The translations under genes were made by a program, and so were the position numbers. Shown here in pieces: positions 49,680 to 60,664 of a stretch of DNA of 64,000 nucleotides (the stretch's first letter is position 1; each line of letters opens with the position of its first letter). The notes under the pieces were generated by a model, which was not told the origin of the DNA, made no database searches, and saw nothing but the letters and a program-made list of their open reading frames with translations. The stretch is from Circinella minor. Lineage: Eukaryota; Mucoromycota; Mucoromycetes; Mucorales; Lichtheimiaceae. The stretch lies in the NCBI GenBank assembly GCA_016758965.1, contig JAEPRB010000051.1, forward strand, positions 62,001 through 126,000, in the 5' to 3' direction.

Positions 49680-50968
49680 AAAGAAGATAATTTAATTTTT
49701 AGATAAATGCTTTTCTCTTTCTAATTTGTTTATATATATATATATACTTCTACATGTAATTAATACATTATAATTTGCTAAAGTAAATATATTTATTAAT
49801 AATCATTTGCATAATGACTTTTAAAGAACTATGCAATATGAATTTGTTTTGCTAATAATTTTATATCGAAACTTTTTTGAACTTAATTGGTCTTTCGATA
49901 ATATGCAGTACATCAAAACCATAAAAATAAACTCCACTGGGAGCTTATAATTCTAGTTCGATTACTTGGCGACAGATGTAGTAACAATAAAAAAAAAATA
50001 AGATACGTACTGGTTCTAATTCATACGGTATGACACAGTATACTTTTGTTAATTTTTTTTTTACCAGAGACCCGGTAATTATTTGTTTATTTTGATCAAA
50101 AAGTGGTTTTACAATTGGACACTATTGGGTTATTTAGCTTTTATTGTTTTGACAGAAGAGTATCAATATTTTAAAATGTGATACATTTGGGGATAGGTTT
50201 GAAGATTTCAAACCAACCTGTTTAGTAAATATTTCCCATAACTGGAAAGAACGGAAATATTACAAAGCAACAGGTCTATACCAAATACCAGGACTCGAAT
50301 AATCTTTTATTAATTTATGCGCATCTGAATAACGTGATCCAATATAAAAACAATTGTACCGTCATATTAATAATAATAAAAGTTGTTATATTGATATCTC
50401 ATATTTAAATACGTTGCACTTGCGAAAAAAAAAAAAAGAAGATTGAGGGATTATTAAGGTTGATGCGCGATTAATTGAGCCAATTTTCAAAGCGTGAGAT
50501 AAACTGTTTTTGGTTAAAAATATTTAAATTTCCCCCATTATGAGAAACAAGTGATAATAATCTCTTTTCACCTGTTGTAAAATGATGTAAGTTTATATGT
50601 ATAATATATATATATATATATAATTACTTTATTCACGCTGTGAACAAGCTATTTACGTACTAATAGCACCCATGAGTAGTAATAATAATCATTTTTCTCA
50701 TTTTTTGCTATACTTCCACAAACTTTGAAACCAGATTTTTAGTATCATCTTTCTAGATATGACCAGTGTTGTAAAATACGTCATGACTATTTTCCAAAAC
50801 ACCGTAAAATAAACCCGAGTGAACGAAACAAAAAAAAAAAAAGGGAAATGCAAGAAAACTTTATTCACGAACATCACGCAACATATATAAAACGATTAAC
50901 AGAACAACACCAATTTGTGGATTGGTTCTTTTTGGTTTATTATTATTTTTTATTATTATTCTTAACAT
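49680..50968. other. Intergenic region between the Trk paralogues
   Basis: This 1.3-kb AT-rich spacer has TA microsatellites (49732-49745 and about 50606-50622) and A-rich runs. No gene remnant or third Trk copy is visible. Confidence 0.65.
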
Positions 50969-53498
50969 ATGTTTTCCAATTCTTTCATAAACATCAAGCA
51001 TTCGTGCATTGATATATGGCATGAAAAAGTCAACTTTTTGGTTCTGCACTATCTATACATTGGCTTCTTATGCTTTTTTATCTCTGGTCTTTTCTATATT
51101 CAACCTGGTACGCAGTGGAACTATGTGGATGCATTATATATGTCTACTACGGCGGTTACTAATACTGGATCGAACACAATCGACATGTCCGACTTGTCGG
51201 TGTATCAACTCTTGCTCCAATTTTTTGGCTCAACTCTTGGTTCACATGTTCTTATTTCGTGGGTTATTGTCTTGGTAAGAAAACATTATTTTTCCAAACG
51301 ATTTCAAGACGTTCTTTTGTTCAACCAAGAGCAACGCTTACGCGAACGAAAAAACAGGCGACAATTCAACAAGAATATGACTGAAGTGCATACAAGAAGA
51401 GTACATCGACAGCAACAGTCGTCTTTAACGCACAATAATAATGCTAACATGAACAGAAGCCATACAATGCCAACAACGTACAATAATCCAAATAAAAGTG
51501 ATATTTTTCCGCGCTTACCATCTTCCGCTGCATGGAAAGAGTCGTTTCCTTTTCATCAGCTTTTCAAAGAAAAACAGCATAACAGTGAAGGTGACGACGC
51601 GGCAGAGAGAAAAAAGCAACATATGATATACAACGATTTGTACATTTTAGATAAAGAACAGGACCCAGAAAGAGCTATTGAGAGCTGTTATAAAAAAGCT
51701 TCAACATCAACATTATCATCACATCAGTTCTATTCGTCACATCGAGTTACCGATACTATGACCACAGGGAATGTATTACAGCCCTCCACTCCCAAAGCTG
51801 AGGTATCTCAGCCAAACATTGCATTTGCGGCGAATGTCGATAAACAGAGAGAGGAAGCACGCCAAGAGTTTTTTGAAAACGATCGATCACAAAAAGACTT
51901 GTCAATCGGAGGAATAGAGAACCAGCAGGATCCATCATGGCAGCAAAACGATTTATATCACCTAAACGAATTGGAGGAAAAGGACAGTAGCATTATCCAA
52001 GAAAACAAGAACTCAGCGCATAAGTTTGAATTGACACGTGAACAACGCTACAGCATCGGTGGTGTTGAATATCGAGCCCTTGTATTCTTATCCATATTTA
52101 TTCCCATTGTATATTTCTCAACTGCCATTTTATCCAGTATTGCAATGCGAGTTTATATTGCAATGGATGGTTTTGCCAAGGAAGCTTTACGAACAACGAA
52201 TCCTAGTGGTCCTATTGATCCATGGCTCTTTTCCTTCTTTACCTGTTTTTCCGCTTACAATAATTTTGGTCTGGCACCAACAAATACAAGTTTTGTTGCT
52301 TTTGTTAACGCACCATTTCCTCTTCTCCTAGCTAGTTTCCTTATTGTTGCTGGTAACACTGGTTATCCAGCTTTGCTACGATTTTTTATATGGTGTATTT
52401 ACAAGTTGCTACCAGAGTCAAGAGCTATAGATAGGGAAACGTTGCGATATCTTTTGGATCATCCACGTCGTTGTTATACCATGATGTTCTCGGCTTCACA
52501 GACATGGTGGCTCGTATGCGTTGTTACAGGACTCACAGTAGCCGAATGGGTTGTTTTCCTCGCCACCAACTATTGGTTGCCAGTACTGGATGGAATTCCT
52601 TGGGCTTCAAGGGTCGTTGTTGGACTTTTTCAAGGAATTTCGACGCGTAATGGTAAGGAAATAAATTGATATAGTAACAACTATGCATTTATCTAATAAT
52701 TATATACATATGTAATAGCTGGATTTACCGCTGTCAATATTCTCATCCTCAATCCAGGCACACAAATAGTATACATTATTGCCATGTATATTGGAGTTTA
52801 CCCAGTGGGAATATCGATTCGTAACAGTAACGTCTACCAAGAGCGGGAATTGGGTATTTACAACGGTGATGACTTATATCAGACGCAGAATGAAGGGACA
52901 ACAAAACTAAGTCGATTTCCAACGATCAATAGTGTTATGACAACGACAAAAAAACTGATCCCTAAGCGGCCAAGTTTTTATGTTATGACACAAATACAAC
53001 GTACAGTGACGCGTGAAATATGTTGGGTTCTTATAGGCATCTTTTGTATATGTATTATTGAAGCACAGGCAATCATGGCCCCATCGCCGATCACTGTATT
53101 GACCATTATTTATGAAACCGTGTCGACATTTGGTACTGTTGGATCATCAGCTGGATATCCAGGAGTAACTACAGCACAAGTAGGTAGTTACCATATCCTG
53201 AGTAAGCTGATTTTGACTTTGCTGATGTATCGTGGCTGTCATCGAGGTTGGGAAACATAAAAAAAAGAAGAAAAAAATAGTTTTATGGTAGCAAATGACA
53301 AAAGAAAGGGAACGTATGAGTAATAATAATTCATATTTATATATAGGTCTTCCATCAACGATTGACCATGCCGTACTGTTGCCATCGGAACAATTAAATA
53401 GGGAAGAAGAACGGGAGCGTAAGCTGCGGCAGCACTATGCCGAGCTGATCTTAGACTATCCTTATCCACGGTGGCGAAGTCGTACTTTATCCTTATAA
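50969..53498 (+). CDS. Trk-type potassium transporter, paralogue B
   Basis: Exons 50969-52652, 52719-53246 and 53347-53498 give 787 aa. It has the same fold and pore pattern as the upstream gene: TAVTNTGSNTID, SAYNNFGLAPTN, TRNAGFTAVNIL and STFGTVGSSAGYPG, each with the filter glycine. The membrane segments and the PVGISIRNSN block are strongly conserved with paralogue A. The cytosolic loop (about 120-340) is almost unrelated in sequence, containing Asn, Gln and Ser-rich stretches and an acidic part. The ATG at 50969 is the first in frame, and the N-terminus aligns with paralogue A after about ten residues. Likely role: K+ uptake with separate regulation through loop and tail. Confidence 0.92.
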
Positions 53499-53842
53499 TG
53501 ATATCTTCCTTTGTATGTTGTATCTATATAACAATAATGTTAATAATAATAATACCATCATGCTTATAATTAATTAATTCCTTTGTAAATTCAATAATTG
53601 ATGGCTTGACCCACGATATAATAAAAATTTGTTTACATATACTATTCACTAAAACACGATCACGCGTTAACCTGTTTTTTTTTTGTTTGCCAATAAATCG
53701 GAGTGTATAAAAATAGCAGGTCCCTCATGCGAAGGTTTACATAGGCGTGGGTATGGCCAAGAGTTTTGATTTCTTTTTCTTTCTTCTTCCACTCTCTACT
53801 TGTCCCAGCTTGTTTTATTTTTACCTCCTTATTTCTTTAAGG
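53499..53842. other. Short spacer and promoter between Trk B and the NBR1-like gene
   Basis: Trk B 3' flank, then a pyrimidine-rich leader (about 53764-53840) before the ATG at 53843. The frame is open upstream to a Met codon at 53753, but that would translate the CT tract as Phe/Leu-rich sequence, so the later start was chosen. Confidence 0.55.
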
Positions 53843-56800
53843 ATGGCCCACAACAACAACAGCGAAAATCAGTCCTTTTCCAAAGGTCCCCTCTTTGGTT
53901 CAACAACTAGCGGTGACGCAAGTACCTTTTCTACTGCCCTAACTGGTTCAGCGGGTTATTCAAGTTTCACTAGTCCTGTCGGTTTTACACCATCAGCACC
54001 TCGTTCAAGCGCATTTTCGTTCGACAATCGTAGCAGCTTTGTCGAAGCTTGTAAAGTATTCTATAGAGAGAATAATGAAATACGTCGATTCACTATTCAA
54101 GATGGTCTAACTTATTCGGGATTATATGAAAGAGTAAGATGTTGTTAATCCGGAGATATTACCGTCAAAGAAAAAAGTAAGCCAAGAAAAAACTAACAAT
54201 CAAGGAGAAAATTATTATTTATATAGGTGATTAGTGCATTCAGGCTCAATAATAATGAAGAATACGATATTCTTTATCAAGATAGTGAAGGAGACTGGGT
54301 GATCATGATGAATGATCATGATGTAAAAGAAACATTTAGACGACGGTATAATGCTAGTTTTGGAAATTATAATGAAGATAAATCTTATTATCCAAAACTT
54401 CAAGTGATACGTCGTCGTCAACAAAATATTATTGAGGCGCAGCAGCAGTCTCAACCACAGCAGCAGCAAGCACGGCCGGAAAAACAAAAGCAACAACAGC
54501 AGCAGCAAACATCGTCAATGACAGATAATATTAAACTTGTTTCTCAACAAGCTGTTGAACAACTTAACAGACAAATGAATGATTTGCAAATTGCTGCACA
54601 ACGAGGTTCCATTAGTTTAGAAACAACTATGCAAAATGCAAGTAAGGCCGCCGCGCAAATTTATCAGGCGGCTATTGTTTCACTTGTGCAACCCACTTCC
54701 TCACCCATCTGCAATAATTGCTCAAAACAATTTGATGCTAACACGTAAGTTGATTATTATTACGTATTATTATTATTTTGCTACTGAGAATAAGGTTTTT
54801 ATCTTATAATTATTTCAATTATTGCATCTCATTATATTTATCATGACTCTTATTTATCAACTAGCTCACGATTCCATTGTATTCATTGTCGTTCATATAA
54901 TTTATGCCAAACATGTACACAAAATATCAACCACAACCATCCATTGATGGAAATCCCAGGTGCTCGTTGCAAACGTGCTACAGCACCATCAGATTTAAGA
55001 TACCTTTGTAATTTCTGTGAATCATACATCGATGGTGCTCGACACTCTTGTTCTGTTTGTCAAGGTAATAAATTATATATAATTATAAAAATAGAACATT
55101 ATAATTTTCCGTAATGTAACGAGAAATCAATCACTAAGCCTAAAAAATAAAATCATATAGATTTCGATCTTTGTCAAAGCTGCTTCACTATTGTCAAGGA
55201 AAATCATGCTCCACATGTATTTCTCACATATACACCACATTCGTTGCCAAAGGCACCAATAACAGATGACACATACGTACTAAAGTATCTACATAAAGGT
55301 ATCGTTTGCGATCAGTGTGGTGACGACATCATCGGTATTCGCTACAAGGTAAAAAAAAAAAAAGCTTTATAATGTAAGCAAATAGCTTTAAAAATATTTC
55401 TATTAATAATGTTTCTTTTATTGATACGTAACCTTAGTGTGGTCACTGCCCAGATTTTGATTTGTGTGAAAAGTGTGAACCCCAGGCATCTAAATATCAT
55501 ACGAAGAATCACGTATTCTTAAAAATTCGACGTCCTATATCATTCTCTGCGAATTGGCCATTATTGCCACGCTTCAATAAAGCTCCATTTAGCTTTCCTG
55601 TCAAACTTTCCGATCAAACAACTTTAGGAGTGTTTGGCCACAATAGTAATAGTTGTATGACGCCAAGTCAGTCATCAGAAACTCTGTCGACAAGTACCAC
55701 AACGACCAGTATCCCTACTACTGAACGAGCAGTACCTACGATGGCAAAACCTGAAGAAGGTAGCAGTAACAGAAAAGCTTCAGCAATAGCTGTAACATCT
55801 TCATCGTTTGAAAGTTTGTCTGCTACTTTTATGGAAGATGTCAATTATCCTGATGGTACTATTGTTCACCCTGGAAGCACAATCTTAAAGGTAACTATAT
55901 TTTTTTATTGTCATCATTTGTCTTCAAAATAAATAATCAGGCTTTATATTAATAAATTTGTTTTCATTTTAGATTTGGAAAATGGCTAATGATGGTCAAG
56001 TAACTTGGCCAGAAGGTTCCGTCTTAGTATGTACAGGTGGTGAAAGTACATCTGATGAGCATGTTCAACAACAGGGTGGAGATGTCCATATGGTTTCGGC
56101 AAAACCCGGTGAAAGCGCTACATTACTTGCTACTCTCAAGATTCCAAGAAGTACTGGAAAATATAAGACATTTTTCCGTATGCGTACACCAAATGGTATT
56201 GTTTTTGGTCCTCTCCTATGGAGTGAACTAGAAGTTAAGCCATCTACTCCTACCAGCAATGTTACTGTGCCATCACATCAAGCAACTCCTGCCTCATTCA
56301 TTGCAACATTTGGTGGAGGTAGTAGCAATACTAATGACGAGCTTTCATCCAAGACAACTACCTCTCCTGTTTCATTGAGTAGTTCAATGATTTATCCAAC
56401 ACTTCGAACAACAACAAACAATGAAGAGGTACAATCCATCACTGGCACCATTACAACCACAAGTGATTTTACGGAGACAGCTTCTCACCAAACCGTGGAT
56501 GATGATTATGACCCTTTCTCTGATCCAGTCATGGTTTCACCAACTGAAAGCCACCGTAGTACTTCTGTTGTCAGTTACCCACAAAGTAACTCTCGCGATA
56601 GTGTGAGACTTACCTCTTCTACTATCTCCCAACAAAACATTAGTAGCGAAAGTAGCAGTGGAAATTACGTATTTGTTGATGCTGAAGCAAGTGCTCCAGC
56701 GCTTTTATCCAACCCACATGAAAAAACCCCTCCGGCTACTCGTTCATCCGCCGATAACAACAATGCGACAGAACAGATACCTTCATCTCCTCCACGTGTT

Positions 56801-57065
56801 AACCAACAAGGACCTTATCAAGCTCAGCTGACACAAATCCATGAAATGGTAGGAAAAGGACAGTGATTTGTCTTTGTTTTGGTCAGCACACACAATAAAA
56901 AAAATATTGAAAATATAAAAATAAATTTTGCACTGAATAAACGCGTCATATTGTTTTTAGGGACTCACATTTTGTGATGAACTTTCTCTTCGTCTTTTAC
57001 AAGTTCACGATGGAAGCGTGGATCGTGCGGTACCAGAAATCCTTGAGCGTTTGTATCCAGAATAA
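53843..57065 (+). CDS. NBR1-like selective autophagy receptor (PB1, three ZZ fingers, FW, LIR, UBA)
   Basis: Exons 53843-54133, 54227-54744, 54865-55064, 55161-55348, 55438-55890, 55973-56848 and 56961-57065 give 876 aa. A PB1-like domain (about 65-150) contains the acidic YQDSEGDWVIMMNDHDV loop. A Gln-rich linker leads to three ZZ-type zinc fingers (about 259-300, 318-365 and 386-432), each with paired CxxC. The four-tryptophan (FW) domain follows (about 523-630: IWKMANDGQVTWPEG, then GKYKTFFRMRTPNG). A Ser-rich region holds a candidate LC3-interacting motif, GNYVFVDAE (Tyr near 782). The last exon encodes a UBA-like three-helix end, GLTFCDELSLRLLQVHDGS. NBR1 proteins bind ubiquitinated cargo and Atg8. 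In S. pombe Nbr1 also carries hydrolases to the vacuole, from memory. Confidence 0.92.
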
Positions 57066-59031
57066 TATCCATATCTTTCTTCTGTTTTTTTTTCTACGTA
57101 TATCCATAATCCATTATATACTATATTTTAGTGATCTACATATATATATATATACGTATATTTCCATTATCCATAAGTCTCTTCCTTTTTTTTTACCATA
57201 TCATATACGTAAGCATACATCAAATTCCTTTTACTCTTTAAAATAAACAAATAAAATAATTACTTTTCTTCTGTCGTTAGTATATAACAGTGATGGTATT
57301 TACTTCTTTTTAATTATTCGCTGTTTTTCATATGTATTATCTTTTTTTGATGGTTTATGTTGGAAAATAACATATATCACTAGCATCGTTATTGTTAATT
57401 GTTCAATAATAATAAATTTATGTAGCTTTGCTGCCACTATGTAACACGGTTAATACTCTACTTGACATTATAACAAACTGTGCAACAATATAGAAGCGTA
57501 TGTCATATATAGTAACTACAGCTTCTGGTTTATGTATGTTTGTGAACCTCAGGTATTCGGCAGCCATTTTACTGGGCTGAGTACTTTGACAGATTTCTTT
57601 GTTTAGACGTTCGGAGACTTTTCTTCTGAGAAAAAAACTTGCGATCTTCCATAACTTTTATATGTAGTATAAATAGGTATCTGTGATGCTCTGTTTGCAC
57701 CTCACGGAGCAAGCACATGCATTATAATAACGGCTGCGGCACCGAAATGAATTTATATATCATGGATAAATTTAAAGGTTTGTCCCTTATTATAAAAAAA
57801 AAACCAGCCATTTTACTGTTCCAACATATTATTTATTCACTGTCCTTTATCACTTATGTATATAGATACAGTATATCGGTAAGTAGCAGTACCATATTAT
57901 AACTATATTTTTATTGTTGTCAATCCTTGTTACGTATTATATCTTGGTAAAAGAAGCTATTCTGCCAATTTTTTCAGTGCCATGATACTAATAATAATAA
58001 TAAAAAAATATAACTGGCGCAACAGTTTTTACTTGTAAATAAATATGGGCGTAGAATGCGACCATAGTCATGCAAAAAAAAAAAAAAAACGCATGTAAAG
58101 AATAAAGGAGCATCTTTTGCCAACCAACATACGGATTATTATTAGTCTAAATGTCGCGAGACTAGATCTAGTCTTTGGAGCTAGATCTAGTCTCCACTTG
58201 GGTCTTTAATTTTGATCCAATAAAATGCACGAATAACTTCAACAAAAAAGAATAGTTAGCTCTACTTCATAACAATTGATGTGCAAAACGAAAAACAATA
58301 TACATTTACTACATTTAAATTATACTATTTCCATTTAGCATAAATATGAACCTTTATTTTGAATATCCCAGTTGGGACCCATGTTAATATTTATGACGTT
58401 ATTCCTTTAATATGTATTTTAAATGTGCTCGCCGTTTGTTGTTGTTGTTGGAGAAATAATTACTCGCAAAGTGGAGACTACATCTAGTCTTTGAATTTTT
58501 TTATCAGTACCAGCCTATTTCAATTTTGTTATATATGACAACACAGTATATCTTGGAATTTATAAATTGTAAAATACATTTTTTATAACCTAAACTAGTT
58601 TTATAGTGATGATCAATTATTTGGTTAGATATGATCATTCAAAGTAGAGACTAGATCTAGTGTCGGGGGTGCAAAGATACTCAACTTAAATGCAAGATCA
58701 AGTACGGAGATATATATAGTTCATCGATGTTAAGTGAAACAGAAAGATAGGGGTTGTTCTTTTTTACAAAATAGCTTGCGGAAGGGGGTCGGTATGCATT
58801 CACATGCATTACTGGATAAATTTATTAAGAAAAAACGCCTGCAACGACGAGACATCTCCATATAAAAGGTATATAATGAAAATTGTCATGAATTTTTGCT
58901 TTTCAAGTTTGTGAGTCAACATTATTGCTTTGATTTTGATTCGTCCTTTATCTATGGTCCGCCTATTAGAAAAAGTTCGGCTCATACAGGGCTTAGTGGT
59001 TTTTCTTCACTACATTTCATATACTTTAGCA
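57066..59031. other. 2.0-kb intergenic region with a CTAGATCTAG palindrome cluster
   Basis: AATAAA at 57242 is a likely poly(A) signal for the NBR1-like gene. The rest is non-coding AT-rich DNA apart from four copies of a GGAGACTAGATCTAGTC motif between 58158 and 58666. The promoter of chorismate mutase lies at the right edge. Confidence 0.65.
58158..58197. repeat. Two adjacent AGACTAGATCTAGTCT-type palindromes
   Basis: AGACTAGATCTAGTCT (58159-58174) is a perfect 16-bp palindrome. A second copy, GGAGCTAGATCTAGTCTCC, follows at once (58177-58195). Further copies lie at 58471-58493 (one core mismatch) and 58644-58666. Confidence 0.8.
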
Positions 59032-60217
59032 ATGAGCAATTTCACAGACGATCCATTTTCACTTGACAAGCTTCGTAGTACCTTGATTCGTCTTGAGGAT
59101 ACAATTATTTTTGGTAATAATCTATTATTATTGAATACGTCAGGGAGATCAACATGTTTGTCCATAAAAATATAAAGATATATTAGTAACACAAGCTCAT
59201 TATGATTGTTAGCCTTGATTGAACGATCTCAGTTTGCATTCAACAAGTGTATTTATGTTCCCGGTGCATTAGAGTTCAATGGAGCTACAGGGGAGCGTAG
59301 CTTTCTTGAATACTTTTTATGGGAAACAGAAAAAGTACATGGTAAGGGAAACAAGATAACGTTTGTTGTTGTTTGTTAGATCATTAATCTCTTTTCTATG
59401 ATCAATATCAATGTTTTATTAGCCAAAGTACGAAGATATACCAGGTAACTGATGATGAAAGAACAAACAAATATTATTAAATTTTTGAACAAACAGAATC
59501 AAGATAATAATAATAATAATAATAATAATAATAGTCCAGATGAATATGCATTTACTTCGCCTTTACCGGAACCTATCCTCCCACCACTTGACTTTCCCCC
59601 ATTCTTGTTTCCTAATGATATCAATATAACTGCAAAGATTATGGAAATTTATACCAAGTCCATTGTTCCCGAGATTTGTCAGGATAGAGATGATTCCAAT
59701 TATGGTAGTTCTGCTACTCGTGATATTGAATGTTTACAAGCTTTAAGTCGACGAATTCATTATGGTAAAGAATAATTCATTTGATTTATACATATAGAGC
59801 GAATCTTTCTACAAAAAATATGGTATAAAAAAGGGATTCATGGAAAAAATGGGGATTATTTGTTTATTAATTTCTGGCGAAATGTTGTTATTTATTTCAG
59901 GTAAATTCATTGCGGAAAGCAAGTTCCGATCCGATCCGGAAGAATATACACGTCTCGCTCGTGCAAATGATAGAGAAGCTATTAACGAATTACTCACCAA
60001 CCGCATGGTTGAAAAGAAATTATTGGAACGCTTACGTCGTAAAGCCTTAGCTTACGGCCAAACAATGGATCAAGAAGAAGAGGGCACCAATAGAAACTTA
60101 AAAATTCCTGTACAATTAGTTGTAGATATGTATGAGCAATGGGTTATTCCATTAACAAAAGAAGTAGAAGTGGACTATCTGATTGTTCGTGGCCTTGCGT
60201 ATAACAAATCCAAATAA
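59032..60217 (+). CDS. ARO7: Chorismate mutase
   Basis: Catalyses chorismate to prephenate, the first committed step to Phe and Tyr. Exons 59032-59113, 59213-59341, 59423-59444 (22 nt), 59535-59764 and 59901-60217 give 259 aa, close to the 256 aa of yeast Aro7. Matching blocks include IRLEDTIIFALIERSQF at the N-terminus (with the active-site Arg region), SATRDIECLQALSRRIHYGK in the middle and PLTKEVEVDYLI near the C-terminus. That last block includes the Thr that in yeast switches Trp activation and Tyr inhibition. It is therefore an allosteric AroQ-type all-helical enzyme, cytosolic. The ATG at 59032 aligns with the family start; the same frame is open upstream but not conserved. The intron before exon 4 ends in an AAT microsatellite. 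Confidence 0.95.
59503..59534 (+). repeat. AAT microsatellite at an intron acceptor
   Basis: About ten AAT/ATA units fill the 3' end of the third chorismate mutase intron and end in the acceptor TAG at 59532-59534. There is no polypyrimidine tract. Confidence 0.75.
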
Positions 60218-60664
60218 ATTACATATACAATTTCAGGCTAGACTTTTATAATCATGCTATAGTATTCTATTTATTTCATAATTTTTATCGATAAGAAAGG
60301 AGAGATATGGAGAAGGGTTTTTGATGTCTAAATTGTTTCGGTACATTTTTTTTTCTTTCTGACCGGTAAAAAAATATTATTATGTTTTTCAAGTCACTCG
60401 ATTTGACCCTCTTCATACACAGACAAGCTCCCTAGTCCACCTTTCTCTCTCTCCATACTTCACCTCATCTTATTAATCCCCAGTCAATCCTACTGTTCTT
60501 TTAATTTATCATATAGTCACACGGCATTATCAAAATTCATGCACTGGATTTCTATTTACAATCCAATTTTTTAGAATTCATTTTTTTACCATTATTTCTA
60601 ATTATAACCCTAATTGATAATCATTGTTTAATCAAATTCCAAAAGTAAGAACCAACACATAATT
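60218..60664. other. Intergenic region, promoter of the polyQ/polyP gene
   Basis: This 447-bp AT-rich spacer has a CT-rich tract near 60424-60465. No gene is seen. Confidence 0.6.

Noticed and set aside
53747..53842. Longer N-terminus for the NBR1-like protein
   Set aside because: The extension is the translated pyrimidine-rich leader (Phe/Leu/Ser runs); the Met at 53843 starts ordinary sequence.
57717..57902. 61-codon ORF between NBR1 and chorismate mutase
   Set aside because: No similarity, homopolymer Lys run, no splice structure.
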